Source of the DNA: Myroides pelagicus
Lineage (GTDB): Bacteria > Bacteroidota > Bacteroidia > Flavobacteriales > Flavobacteriaceae
Length of the DNA stretch: 42,911 nt
Direction: 5' to 3'
Assembly (NCBI RefSeq): GCF_009711055.1
Contig: NZ_WMJY01000025.1
Coordinates: 1-42,911 of the forward strand
Of the stretch, positions 1 through 10,300 are shown piece by piece (position 1 is the first letter of the stretch; every line of letters starts with the position of its first letter). The notes below the pieces were generated by a model. It did not search any database. It had not been told where the DNA came from and was given only the letters and a program-made list of their open reading frames with translations. Made by a program: the position numbers and the translations under genes.

Positions 1-101
1 TCATTTAAATTCTTATTTTAACCCTGATACTATTTTAAGACTTTTTCAGTGCCCTCCATTTCTACTCGACCTTTTTGACTTTTTTCTTCTATTACTGACA
101 A

Positions 102-1076
102 CTAAAATTCTTCTGTATCTGTTTGGTCAGAAGAAAACATAATTCCTAATACTTTTGCACTAAATGCTAAATCGTCAATTTTGTAAACTGGTGTAGAAAC
201 TCTAGTCTCTAATTCGCTATCTACAATGACCTTCTCTTCTACTTGTTCAGGCTGAAAAACCATAAAAGGCTCTTCTATTCCATCTACATACATTTCAATT
301 TTCAGAATACCACCATCTTCCGGAAGATAAGTAGAGTGAGTAAAGTTTATCGTCTTGTCAAATAGTTCAGAAGTATAAACCAACAGCTTGTTATATCCAA
401 ATGAAAACTCACTATTTGGGTCAGTAGGCGCTTTAATTAGTGTATATTCAATCACCTCACAAGCATAATTATTTACATAAGCTATCTTATCTAATTTTCT
501 TCTATTAAACTTCTTATAATCGATAGAGCTACCTTCCGTATAAGTCTCTCCTTTCGAAGGTGTATATACCGCATAAGCTGTTTGATTTTCAACAGGCATA
601 TCAGCTGCAGGAGCCATCGCTTTTAAATAAACAGAAGCTTTATCCTGATCTTCACTGTGAAAGTGATCCATCTGCCAAGTTAAACCTTTCGCTTTAGCTA
701 AGACTGTACTATTCTTCACATAGTAATCTGCCTTAGTCATACTCATCATTAATGCGAAAGCAGCCATAGGTTTCTTATCAAATAAATCCCCCCAGGCTAG
801 AAAAGGATTTTCTTCTTTTGGTAAACTTGTCATTAATGCTTGAAATTGTCCGTATACGTTGCCTTTTGAATAATCAACTTTATCCAATAATCCCCCCACA
901 TTTATTCCTTTTGAATAAATACTCATGGTCATCTTTCCTTCTACAAAAGGAGTAGTTACCACTTCACCAGGTACTTCTGGTGTTTCTATATCACCAATTA
1001 CAGCACTGTTGCTGTCCGAAGAAGAACATGAGGTCATAACAAATAAGGCACATAGACCTAAAAACATTTTTTTCAT
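102..1076 (-). CDS. Hypothetical lipoprotein, weakly DUF4412-like
   Basis: 324-aa predicted lipoprotein. The N-terminus is a lipoprotein signal (MKKMFLGLCALFVMTSC) with Cys17 as the likely lipidated residue, followed by a Ser/Asp-rich spacer, so the protein should sit on the outer or inner membrane facing the periplasm or surface. The mature part has no transmembrane segment. The layout (an early MTMSIYSKG strand, then an IAYVNNYACEVIEYTLI strand, then a tract near YLPEDGG) vaguely resembles DUF4412-type lipoproteins, but this is a weak impression and no function is claimed. It lies 150 bp downstream of the MORN-like gene on the same strand, with its own candidate -7 box, so it may be a separate transcript. 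The ATG start is supported by the signal peptide. Confidence 0.8.
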   Translation of the reverse strand: MKKMFLGLCALFVMTSCSSSDSNSAVIGDIETPEVPGEVVTTPFVEGKMTMSIYSKGINVGGLLDKVDYSKGNVYGQFQALMTSLPKEENPFLAWGDLFDKKPMAAFALMMSMTKADYYVKNSTVLAKAKGLTWQMDHFHSEDQDKASVYLKAMAPAADMPVENQTAYAVYTPSKGETYTEGSSIDYKKFNRRKLDKIAYVNNYACEVIEYTLIKAPTDPNSEFSFGYNKLLVYTSELFDKTINFTHSTYLPEDGGILKIEMYVDGIEEPFMVFQPEQVEEKVIVDSELETRVSTPVYKIDDLAFSAKVLGIMFSSDQTDTEEF

Positions 1077-1116
1077 ATAATACTTACTTTTTACTCTCAG
1101 GTAAAAATACGATATC

Positions 1117-1124
1117 CAAAAATA
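1117..1124 (-). promoter_or_regulatory. Candidate -7 promoter box for the lipoprotein gene
   Basis: Minus-strand TATTTTTG matches the Bacteroidota -7 consensus TAnnTTTG and lies about 40 nt upstream of the ATG at 1076. No convincing -33 TTTG at the expected distance was found, so this is a partial match. Confidence 0.35.
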
Positions 1125-1204
1125 AATCTCAAAACATCAACTAGTTTAACTATATAAGTCTCAAAATTTATCTCTTAATACGAATAAGATTTGACTAACG
1201 AAAC

Positions 1205-1228
1205 AATTGATATAAATTACTATCAATT
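1205..1228 (-). terminator. Possible weak terminator hairpin after the MORN-like gene
   Basis: Eight-base perfect inverted repeat (AATTGATA / TATCAATT) with an 8-nt loop overlapping the stop codon of the MORN-like gene. The stem is AT-rich and only a short T run follows on the minus strand, so termination would be weak at best. Confidence 0.3.
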
Positions 1229-3143
1229 AATCAGCAAATAAAAAACGATATTCTGAATCAAAATATAAAAACTGCGCATCAATAGGCATAGAAAGTACAG
1301 GTACATCAGAATCAACAAGGTCCTCTGTAACAACAGTTTCTTCACTTACCCATTGGTTTTGCTCAATATCTTTTAACTTGATTGTAACTTGATTTCCATC
1401 TCTTTTGACATAAATATAATGTAAATCATCTTGACCATCTTCCTCTATATAATTATACAACACCTCACCTGATACCAAATACCCCTTCTTAAATGTAGCA
1501 CTGTACTTTTTCCCTTCATTATCTGTATAACTATAACTCCCCTCTAATCGCTCAAACTGTGCTGTATAAGAAACTACCTCACTACCCGATTCGTCATAAA
1601 AAATGCGTCTAACCTTTGAATCATCAAGAAAATACTCTTTAGCAAACACCAATCCATTGTATGCTTTATATATAGTTTCAATCCTTTTGCCTTTGCGATA
1701 AACATCTTCCTGTATGTGAGTCAGTTCTTCTGTTGATTCTATGCCTTGATACGGCAGTCCATCTTTATACATAATGTATTTTTTTCCACTGCTAATCATT
1801 TCTTCCACTACACTGGGGGTATCTTCAATAGCATATTCCACTTCTTGAACCAACTCACCTTGTTCGTACCACTTCTCAAAACGCAGTACGCCACCTTTGT
1901 ATATATTTCGCTGACTGATTAACGGCTCTACTTGGTAGTTTAAGAAAGTTTTCTGTTCTCCCTCTATAACACCATTTGCATAAGGGCTTTCTACTAATTT
2001 TCCTTCGTCAAATACATAGGTGATCCCTTGCCAAGGAACACCATTTTTATAAGCAACCTTTGAGATCAACTTTCCTTTAGAATCATAAAATTTACCCACC
2101 CCACGAACATAATCAACTTCACTCAGTTTATAGTAAATAACATCTTCGTACCGTTTGCCATAATCCTTCAAAAAACTGGTCTTCTTTAGCATTACACCAT
2201 GGTCGTAAGTAGTAATGTGCTTAATGACTAAACCTGGATACAGAGTCACTTCTGTACCGTCTTGTGCCTTATGATCAAAAGAGCCAATATACTTACCATC
2301 ATCAGCATAATAATCACTTTTTACCAATTCATGACTATATTGATTCGGTATATAGTATTCTTTTACTCTCAAGGCTCCATTGTAGTAATACATTTTTTTT
2401 TCGCTGACTACCTCATCTGTATAAAACACCTCTCTTTTGAGCAGTTGCTTATCTTTCACCTTCGTGTCATAATTGGCTTGATAGATACGTTTTCCCTTTT
2501 TATATCGCTCCATTGTGCTTATTACCCCATCATCGTATTCAAAATGCTCTCCATCAATTGGGTGTATTTTCCCATCTACGAATGTATAAGTAAACTCCCC
2601 TACTTTATTTGCCTTTTGATCAAAATAAGTTACTTTGCCTTTAGTAGTTATAGAATTAACCTTATCTGTATTTTGAAAGAAAACAACGCGTTGTTGCTCT
2701 TGTCCATCTTTGTAAGTCACTACAGCACCCAAATCATAAATATCTCCAGAGTCTGGCTTATCATCCAAAAGCGATAAAGTATACACTTGACCACTGATAG
2801 GGTGATAGGAAGTTATACTTTGACACACTCCTGCTTCGTTATAGACATAACTTCCTTGTTTGTTTCCTTCGCGATTATAAAAAGAGCGCTCACCAGTATA
2901 AATGATTTGTTCTGTTTTCTTATGAGCTCTACCTCTTGCTATTAACTGATCATTTAGTAAATAATCTTCCACAAGTACTACTTTGTCTTGTTCAGTAGGT
3001 TGTATGACTTTATAAAACCTTGCTTCTTGCTTAGCTACACTTACTACATCATCTATAGATCTCACATATAGTGTATCTCTTTGTTGTCCCATAGCTATCA
3101 TCGTGATACACAATACGCAACCCGTTATTCCCTTTTTAATCAT
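1227..3143 (-). CDS. Exported MORN/YwqK-like repeat protein
   Basis: About 638 aa. The N-terminus (MIKKGITGCVLCITMIAMGQQ) looks like a Sec signal peptide. The rest is a long run of short beta modules of the type Y-x-x-G-x-x-(6-10)-x-Y (for example ERYKKGKRIYQANY, KKMYYYNGALRVKEYY, AYKNGVPWQGITYVFDEGKLV), the pattern of MORN-like and YwqK-family repeat proteins, which form elongated beta sheets. No catalytic motif is visible. In Bacteroidota, exported proteins of this kind are usually unnamed and are often mis-titled as toxin-antitoxin components; I see no evidence for an antitoxin role. The longest frame opens with TTG at 3149; ATG at 3143 is preferred because it gives a normal signal peptide. 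Confidence 0.8.
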   Translation of the reverse strand: MIKKGITGCVLCITMIAMGQQRDTLYVRSIDDVVSVAKQEARFYKVIQPTEQDKVVLVEDYLLNDQLIARGRAHKKTEQIIYTGERSFYNREGNKQGSYVYNEAGVCQSITSYHPISGQVYTLSLLDDKPDSGDIYDLGAVVTYKDGQEQQRVVFFQNTDKVNSITTKGKVTYFDQKANKVGEFTYTFVDGKIHPIDGEHFEYDDGVISTMERYKKGKRIYQANYDTKVKDKQLLKREVFYTDEVVSEKKMYYYNGALRVKEYYIPNQYSHELVKSDYYADDGKYIGSFDHKAQDGTEVTLYPGLVIKHITTYDHGVMLKKTSFLKDYGKRYEDVIYYKLSEVDYVRGVGKFYDSKGKLISKVAYKNGVPWQGITYVFDEGKLVESPYANGVIEGEQKTFLNYQVEPLISQRNIYKGGVLRFEKWYEQGELVQEVEYAIEDTPSVVEEMISSGKKYIMYKDGLPYQGIESTEELTHIQEDVYRKGKRIETIYKAYNGLVFAKEYFLDDSKVRRIFYDESGSEVVSYTAQFERLEGSYSYTDNEGKKYSATFKKGYLVSGEVLYNYIEEDGQDDLHYIYVKRDGNQVTIKLKDIEQNQWVSEETVVTEDLVDSDVPVLSMPIDAQFLYFDSEYRFLFAD

Positions 3144-3268
3144 CTGCAATTATTTAAATACACATTACTAATACTATTTACAAAAAAATCAACTATATCC
3201 TTAACTACCAAAACTATTAGTAATAAAATAGTATACTACTCCTATCCTTTTTTTATCATAATAAAAGA

Positions 3269-3297
3269 AAAACAAGCACCATAACAGCGCTTGTTTT
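3269..3297 (-). terminator. Intrinsic terminator after the 1312-aa giant gene
   Basis: Nine-base perfect stem (AAAACAAGC / GCTTGTTTT) with an 11-nt loop, followed on the minus strand by a T-rich stretch. It starts 27 nt past the stop codon of the giant gene, the expected place for its terminator. Confidence 0.75.
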
Positions 3298-3323
3298 AAT
3301 TGGTTTATGTTTGTTTGAATCCT

Positions 3324-6300
3324 TTAAACATATACGATGAAACTCTTTCGAGCTAATTCAACGCCATTAAGATCTTTAGCCGTAATAACATATTGCCCAG
3401 GTACTAACTCTTGTTCATTTTCAAAGTGCCAACCTAAAAATATATCTGCAGCACTATAACCATTTTGTGTCCACTGCACGGTATTGGTAATATAGTGTTG
3501 CTTTTCTTCATCCCAAACAGGATGCAGTACAGTCACTTGGTGTGTACTCACTTTTGGCGCCAAATCAGGTAGGCACGATGTAAAGCGAAGACCAATATAC
3601 ATGCCCAATTCTACTGTCACCTCTATCGCCTGCTCTATACAGACAGGATCAGTTGCTACTTTTAGCTCAGTCCCTTCTATCGGTTCAGTATTACCTAACA
3701 TTTTGTATATTCCATAATCAACAATCTTTGTTGGAATAAAATGAGGGCTAATCAATCTGCGCTTTTCCACCAATCGATAAACATGCTCTTTAACACGTGT
3801 ATTCTCGCTCGTTCCGAAAGACAAGATTAAATCTTTAAAGCGAAGGTGTTCCGATAAACTATCAAGAATCTCTATCTGTTGTTTTACTTTCAATCGACTA
3901 ATAGCCTCTCTCATATCAACAGCATCTACCAACTTCTTCAACAAGAACATATCTTCCTCTTCCAGCAACCAAAACATAATAGCAGTTGGGTCTACTTTGA
4001 AATTCAATAACATCGCAAAGTATTTAACCTCATGAATATCTAAGTGAAGTTTTAATCCTTCTCTAGGAGACACTAAAGCCAACATATTAAGTAAAGCACC
4101 TTGAGATTGTATCGGCATCTTTAACAAAACATCTTCAATACTGAAGTCATAAAAACCATCGTCTTGTAAAAATTCATAATAATAAATACCAAAGCGGAAA
4201 AAACGCTCTGTCTCTGGTGTTAATACACCTGTATTTAGATACTGATAAGCCAACTCCTTACCTCTACTTACATAGTCGGAAGTAGTCAGTATATCCATAT
4301 CAAACTTATATTTCTCAGCAAGCTCTCCTTCTAAAACAATAACATTACACTTGGCTTGGTTAATATCTTCTCTTTCAATGTTTTCTTTGATATATACTAA
4401 AGTATCTAACCCATAAATTGGCTTATATACTCCTGCTATCTTCTCTACGACAATATAATTCCACTCTGTAATATCGTCAAAACACTTACTAAGATATTCT
4501 TTGACCTCTGGAGAACTATAAGTACCCACCTGCCCCTGCTTAACAAAGTCACACCACTCTGGGAAGTCATTCCATTTTGTCCACTCAATATATTGATATT
4601 CAATCTTGTCATAATCCAACCAATTCTTCAAATAATCCAAAGGATATTGAATCTTCAAACGTTGACTTAATTCATCTTGTAAACGCACTTGCATAAAATC
4701 AAGGAAATAAGAACTAAAGTCTTGATCTGGATAATAACTAGCTAAATCTTTAAAGAATACCACTTGTCGCTCCGTAGAAACTAAAACAAGACCTTCTTTA
4801 AAAGCATTGACCTTTTCTTCATCTTGGGTGTTCTGTGAATCATCACCGTTGCAAAAAAACGATGAACCAAATTCCTTAGCAATAGTTTGATAAAACGGTG
4901 TCTCTTCAATAGAACACTCTGCTGTCAAACGATCAATAATTGTTCCCCAATACCCTCTATCTGATAATCCTTGTGCTTTGAAAATAGCCAGTTTTTCTAC
5001 TAACTGGTCCGTAGACATTTGCTCATATCTCTCTGGCTTATATCCTTTAAGCAACATACATGAAGTACGTATAGGTGCTAAATAAAACGCTAACTCTAAA
5101 AAACGTTTTAATTGACTAGCATAGACAGACTCCGCATCAATGAGTTGCTCCTTATATGCCACCCACAATAGTTTCTGTGTATGATCACTTCGATTAGCCA
5201 GCCACTCTATTTCGGGCTGATCTTTAGATACTGGTCTATCATCAACTGTTATATACTGATCTATTAATTTATAAATATAAACCTTACTCGCTACCTCATC
5301 GAATGCTATTCCATCGACGACAATAGTTCCCTTACTAAAGTAATCTTTCAATGCATTAACCTTAGGCAAAGCCTCTTGAATCTCTGCGATATTCTGCTTG
5401 TTTAAACTATTCTCAGTCTTGTTGACGACCATATTAATAAGATAGGTCTTCGGCAACTCTGTATTATCGTAAAAATCATGAAATAACAAGTCTAGTACAC
5501 AAGTCTCAACATACTGCATACAAGCCTTAGTAAGCGTATCAGAACGATTATTTTGCTTGTCCAAATACACAATATGATTCGCTAAAACAGCCATTTCTGT
5601 TGCCCCAAATTTGCGCATATTTAATAGAAAATCGTCATCATCTTCATAGTCAGTATTAGGTAATACTAGAAACTTTTCGGGTATAACCTCTACAGCAAGT
5701 GCTCTATTAACCTCTATTAACTCCGCAATAGCATCTAATTGCTCTTGGTAGACATCATCATTATACCTTCCAAATGAAGCAAGGACATTTTCTAATTCCT
5801 TATCCCATGAAATGGCATAGCGTTCTCTAAACTCAAATACAGAACACAACTTGTATTTTTTAGCGCAAAGCTTCTCCACATCATCTTCAAAAGGATTACC
5901 ATCATTTAAGACAAAAAATACATCTAAAAAGCGCAACAACATCTCAGCATCAAGCTCATTTTGACCATTTGCCTCTAAGTATTTCTTATACTTCTTGAAT
6001 AATTTCTTCAAAACCTGAGCCAACTCCTCCCAAAGACTTTCCATATCATATATGAAATCAAAACCTTTTAGCAACTCTTGCTTGCTATACTGCAAATGTC
6101 TATATATGTTGACTTTTTCTATTTGCGGTAATTTGTCAATGCTCTGCTTACCGACAATATAATTCCATAATACCTCTCCATTAGTTAACTGATCTTTAAA
6201 AAAAGCTTCCCAACCAAGAAATGGATTCTTCAGCTCTTTACTTTTTGGTTTTTTGAATTGATTTAGCTTCTTATCCTTGCCAATAGCTACCAGAGCTTGT

Positions 6301-7262
6301 TCACCTACTTTTTCGCAGACATAAGTTGTTAACTGTTCTACCTCTTGATAGGCAGGTAAACTAACAAAGGTTTGTTCCATAAAAGCATATACATCAAAGT
6401 CATCATCCCAACTATTGTATGGGTGCTCACTAGCTAATATATCCATGACAAAATCCTGAATAGGATTACTTACCTGGTCATCTGGGTGATTTGAACGCTT
6501 CAGATAAGGCATATTTTCAAAGCGCTCAACCAAAGCGTCTTTAAACGCCTGATAATTAGATTCATTTTCTCTAATATATTTTAATAACTCGAAAGAGCGT
6601 CCTTCTATTTTTTCATACGTTCCGTATTCTGTAGAATATCCAAGCATTTGCTCACGTATCTCACCGTAATCACAATAGCAAAACGCCTTGAGCAAATACG
6701 TATAATTCTCCTGCTTTTGCGTCCAACTTCTCATCAATATACGAGCCTCTGGCATGTGCTCATCATCCCAATAAGGAACATAAAAACAACCCAACAAATA
6801 ACCGTATTCAGGATAAGTGCGTACAGACAAATAAATTGGTTCAAGACCAAATGGTTGCTCACAAGTAATCCACATCTCTGACGAATCATTAAGCCTTCTA
6901 GCAAAAAGCCCTATGACCTCACAAGCTTTAAGTACCTCCTGCTTTAATTCAGCAAATGTATTGGCTATAGCAAAAAACAAAGTCTCCGTCAACAGTGACT
7001 CTACTAGATTAGTCTCTTCAGCGGGACGAAAACAAGAAATAATTTCTTTGGTCAATGCCTGCTCAATCATTGGATGATCGTTAAAAATAGCTAACTCAAT
7101 AGTTTCTCTATTGGGTCTAAACTGAATCACACAATAGTTTTGCACAAAACCTTTGTTATCAATCAGTAATTCACAGTATTGATTCAAAGCTTGCTTTATA
7201 GAAGCAGGATCATCAATTACGTAATCTATAATGTATTTAGGTGGAAATTCTTCGTATGCCAT
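3324..7262 (-). CDS. Giant cytoplasmic alpha-helical protein with C-terminal DUF3859-like domain
   Basis: 1312 aa, no signal peptide or transmembrane segment, acidic and predicted mostly helical. Residues ~10-210 match the N-terminus of the 1081-aa neighbour, including shared motifs around TYPEYGYLLGCFYVPYWDDEH and preceding acidic and helical blocks, and similarity continues patchily to about residue 1160. Residues ~1180-1312 form an added beta domain that looks like DUF3859: IVDYGIYK at its start, a GLRF strand, VTVLHPVW in the middle, and a closing ELVPGQYVITA...ARKSFIVY pattern. The neighbour lacks this domain. No nuclease, ATPase or protease motif is visible. It lies 75 bp downstream of its paralogue and is probably co-transcribed; a good terminator follows. 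Function unknown; a scaffold or assembly role is only a guess. Confidence 0.85.
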   Translation of the reverse strand: MAYEEFPPKYIIDYVIDDPASIKQALNQYCELLIDNKGFVQNYCVIQFRPNRETIELAIFNDHPMIEQALTKEIISCFRPAEETNLVESLLTETLFFAIANTFAELKQEVLKACEVIGLFARRLNDSSEMWITCEQPFGLEPIYLSVRTYPEYGYLLGCFYVPYWDDEHMPEARILMRSWTQKQENYTYLLKAFCYCDYGEIREQMLGYSTEYGTYEKIEGRSFELLKYIRENESNYQAFKDALVERFENMPYLKRSNHPDDQVSNPIQDFVMDILASEHPYNSWDDDFDVYAFMEQTFVSLPAYQEVEQLTTYVCEKVGEQALVAIGKDKKLNQFKKPKSKELKNPFLGWEAFFKDQLTNGEVLWNYIVGKQSIDKLPQIEKVNIYRHLQYSKQELLKGFDFIYDMESLWEELAQVLKKLFKKYKKYLEANGQNELDAEMLLRFLDVFFVLNDGNPFEDDVEKLCAKKYKLCSVFEFRERYAISWDKELENVLASFGRYNDDVYQEQLDAIAELIEVNRALAVEVIPEKFLVLPNTDYEDDDDFLLNMRKFGATEMAVLANHIVYLDKQNNRSDTLTKACMQYVETCVLDLLFHDFYDNTELPKTYLINMVVNKTENSLNKQNIAEIQEALPKVNALKDYFSKGTIVVDGIAFDEVASKVYIYKLIDQYITVDDRPVSKDQPEIEWLANRSDHTQKLLWVAYKEQLIDAESVYASQLKRFLELAFYLAPIRTSCMLLKGYKPERYEQMSTDQLVEKLAIFKAQGLSDRGYWGTIIDRLTAECSIEETPFYQTIAKEFGSSFFCNGDDSQNTQDEEKVNAFKEGLVLVSTERQVVFFKDLASYYPDQDFSSYFLDFMQVRLQDELSQRLKIQYPLDYLKNWLDYDKIEYQYIEWTKWNDFPEWCDFVKQGQVGTYSSPEVKEYLSKCFDDITEWNYIVVEKIAGVYKPIYGLDTLVYIKENIEREDINQAKCNVIVLEGELAEKYKFDMDILTTSDYVSRGKELAYQYLNTGVLTPETERFFRFGIYYYEFLQDDGFYDFSIEDVLLKMPIQSQGALLNMLALVSPREGLKLHLDIHEVKYFAMLLNFKVDPTAIMFWLLEEEDMFLLKKLVDAVDMREAISRLKVKQQIEILDSLSEHLRFKDLILSFGTSENTRVKEHVYRLVEKRRLISPHFIPTKIVDYGIYKMLGNTEPIEGTELKVATDPVCIEQAIEVTVELGMYIGLRFTSCLPDLAPKVSTHQVTVLHPVWDEEKQHYITNTVQWTQNGYSAADIFLGWHFENEQELVPGQYVITAKDLNGVELARKSFIVYV

Positions 7263-7337
7263 CTCTTTATTTTTGAAAGAAACTTATCGACTCACAATAT
7301 CAAAATTGTAAACCTATAATAACTTATTTTTATTTTA

Positions 7338-10300
7338 TTAATTTAAATATGCTCTAACTTTTCTTGATTGATCATCAGCAAAAAGCGCTAAATAAGAAGC
7401 TAATTCTTCGTGCTTTTTAATCAGAACAACAAGTTTTATGCGTTGCTTTACTCCTGAGTTCGGAAGAAATGCAGGTAATGCCCCTTGCTTGATAAACTCA
7501 ACCACTTGATCTTGATACACTTCGATATCTTCATATCTCAATAAGAAACTCAACCAATGGTTCGTATCTGTCTCAAATGGCAATAAGTTCTCTAACAACA
7601 TTCTAGGGGCATTTTCTTCGGCTAAGTCCATTAAGCGACTATTCATCTCATCAGAAAAAGCTAAGTAATCTTCTATACGCTCTTGCTTTGACTCAACCAA
7701 ACTTCTAACGTAAGCATAGTTGAGATACTCTTCTGCTATTTCAAAACCATCAGGGCTATGATTAAGCAATAACTTCATCAAGTGCTCTTGCTTTTCTTTG
7801 TCTAACAACCAATAGTGCTGACCGATACTTGTCATTTTGTATTTAGGAGATCCTGTATCTAAGTCAAATACAGGAATATCTTTTTTCATAAGTACCAACA
7901 TGTCCGCTAAAGCGAAAGTACCACTCATATAATCTGTAAATCGCTGTATCAACTCGTCAATGATCACTTGATCTCGACTACTTGAATTAATAGAGAAAAA
8001 AGTTTTCATACATCGATCAAAAGACTCCGGCTGATCAAAGGTAAAACGCGGGTGTCTCAGTGCTAGATTGACAAAAAACTTAATGCGTTCATGTTCATGA
8101 ATATAATACATTCCCTTATCTAACGCAATTGCTTTTCTCTTTCTTGCCCCACCAATCATACCTCCATCTTCATCATCTATCTCATCATACAAATCTAACC
8201 AGGTTAGATACTCTGCTACATCACACGGATCAGCAATACTATGTTTTGATTGTGCTTGTGTCATTTGAAAAGCATACAGCTGGTCTACAGGTACTTTAGC
8301 TCTTTTTAAGTCCTCATAGAAGCGTTCTCCTGCTTGATAATCGTCAAAAGCTATAACCGACATATCATCTGAATATACTTTCCCTATCAGCTTAAAAATA
8401 CGTTGAGGAGCTAAAGCAACCAATACTTTAAATATTCTATCTGCATGTGAGCTAATTGGAGGCATCAGACCACGCATCCAATAAGCACATAAAACAAAAG
8501 ACTGAAAACTATCTCCTCTTTTAAACAAGCTATAACTCTTCTGGTGCTCAGAAATTGCATTAAATACAAACGGACCTCTATAACACTCTTCTCTATAAAG
8601 TGATTTTTCTAAAAGGGCAACTACTTGCTCTTGACTAGCCTCAGGGGTATTGGGGTTGACAAAGTAATCTTTAATAAGTTTCTTTTGTTCTTTCGTAATT
8701 CGATCAGTATCTAACGAATCCTTTAATTTTTCATACGCTTTCTCCCAAGGCCCTTCTTTCACAAACTCTAATAGAGCGCCTGTATAATCGTCGAAGTGCA
8801 TACTGGCTCTATCTAATGACAAAAGATAAGCTGCTAAAGTAATAGCTCCAACCTTGTCTCTCTTCCAATCTGAGCAGTCATAAGCCTCTCTTCCTCTCTG
8901 CTTAATAACTTTGTTAATATACTTTAAAGCATCATTATCATTGGTATAACCTGTAATCCCAAAACTAGTTAACTTTAGCTTCTTTTCCTTTTTCTTATCT
9001 CCTTTAATACCTTTTTTACTATATCGCGCATAGAATTCATCTTTCGTTAATAGCACATTGTCCTCTTGATCTTCTTCTCCTGTCAAAACCACTTCTATAC
9101 CCTTGCCTAGTTTTTTTACTCCTAACAATCGGAAAAAGACATCTAGTATACGTAAGAACATTTCTTCATTAGTAGTAAAACTAGTCTGTAAAGTTGCTTT
9201 TTCATTGTCTTTTTTACTAAAAATTCGAGAGATGAAGTTTCCAGTATATTGTATATCCTCTTGCTGCTGCTCATCATTTAATAAATCATAAATTACGCTA
9301 TTTAAGATAGAGTCTAATGAATCATTAATCTCAGACTCTGGATCTATTTTATTGAGGTAATAAAACATCTGATAGTAGAAGTTTCTAGCGTGCTGCTTAG
9401 CGATAGGCAACAATTCTGTCTTAACGATATCCTCTAATATTTCAGGATTATCGCCTTGTTCAATAAAGTTCCAAAGCTGCTCACCACAATCCAAGGCTAA
9501 GATAAACTCTTTCAAATCTCTTACTCCATCTCCTTTATACGAGTCTTTTTTAAAGAACTCACTCATATCAATTTCTAATTGAGCACTTTCATCATATCTA
9601 ACAAGTAGCCTACCTACTTTCACTTCTACATACTCCTGCAAGTCCATTGCTTCATTCTCCAAAGTATCCGTAATAAAGAAGGTCTGTAAATCTTGTTGAT
9701 ATTCATCTTCTTCTTCATTATAATCCTCTGAAGCCAGTAAGGTGATATACAAGTCAAGAACAGGGTTTTGTTCCTCTATACGCTCCTCACGAGAATACAT
9801 CAAAACCGGCTCTTGTTTAAAGCGTTCTAAAACTTCTTCTTTGAACCATTCATATTCAGCTGGATTAGCCTTTAAGTGGCTTAATAAGCTAGGTAAGCTT
9901 GTATCCAATAATGCTGTATAATCTTCATTCCACTGATCAACAAGCGTATCCATATATATTCTGAAATGCTGGTTATCACACCATATATATGCCTTAATCA
10001 TATCTCTACTCCACCCATACTTCTCAACTAAAGTATATAAAAACTTCTCATAACCTGATAGGTGCTCACTGTCCCAATATGGAATCATGTATTGCCCCAC
10101 TAAGTAGGCATACTCAGGATAAGTATAAGCTACCATAAAAAGTGCCTCGACACCAAATATATTCATATCATCTACCCAAACTGCATCTGTATCATTTCGC
10201 CCTCTCATCAAAGCTACCATCGCCTTTGCCGTCTCAACTATTGAAGATTTAAGTTCTGGGTGCTCTAAAACCGAAGCGAAAAAGATAGCTTCCGAAATAT

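Noticed and set aside
1..101. Possible small gene at the left edge
   Set aside because: Only very short frames are present (for example a nine-codon one on the minus strand) and no stem-loop or promoter stands out.
2262..2777. 171-codon frame opposite the MORN-like gene
   Set aside because: Shadow of a well-supported gene; the hydrophobic translation (rich in Ile, Phe, Tyr) is the usual antisense product of an AT-rich repeat gene.
1227..3143. Antitoxin role for the MORN/YwqK-like protein
   Set aside because: The YwqK label comes only from repeat similarity; the protein is exported and no partner toxin gene is adjacent.
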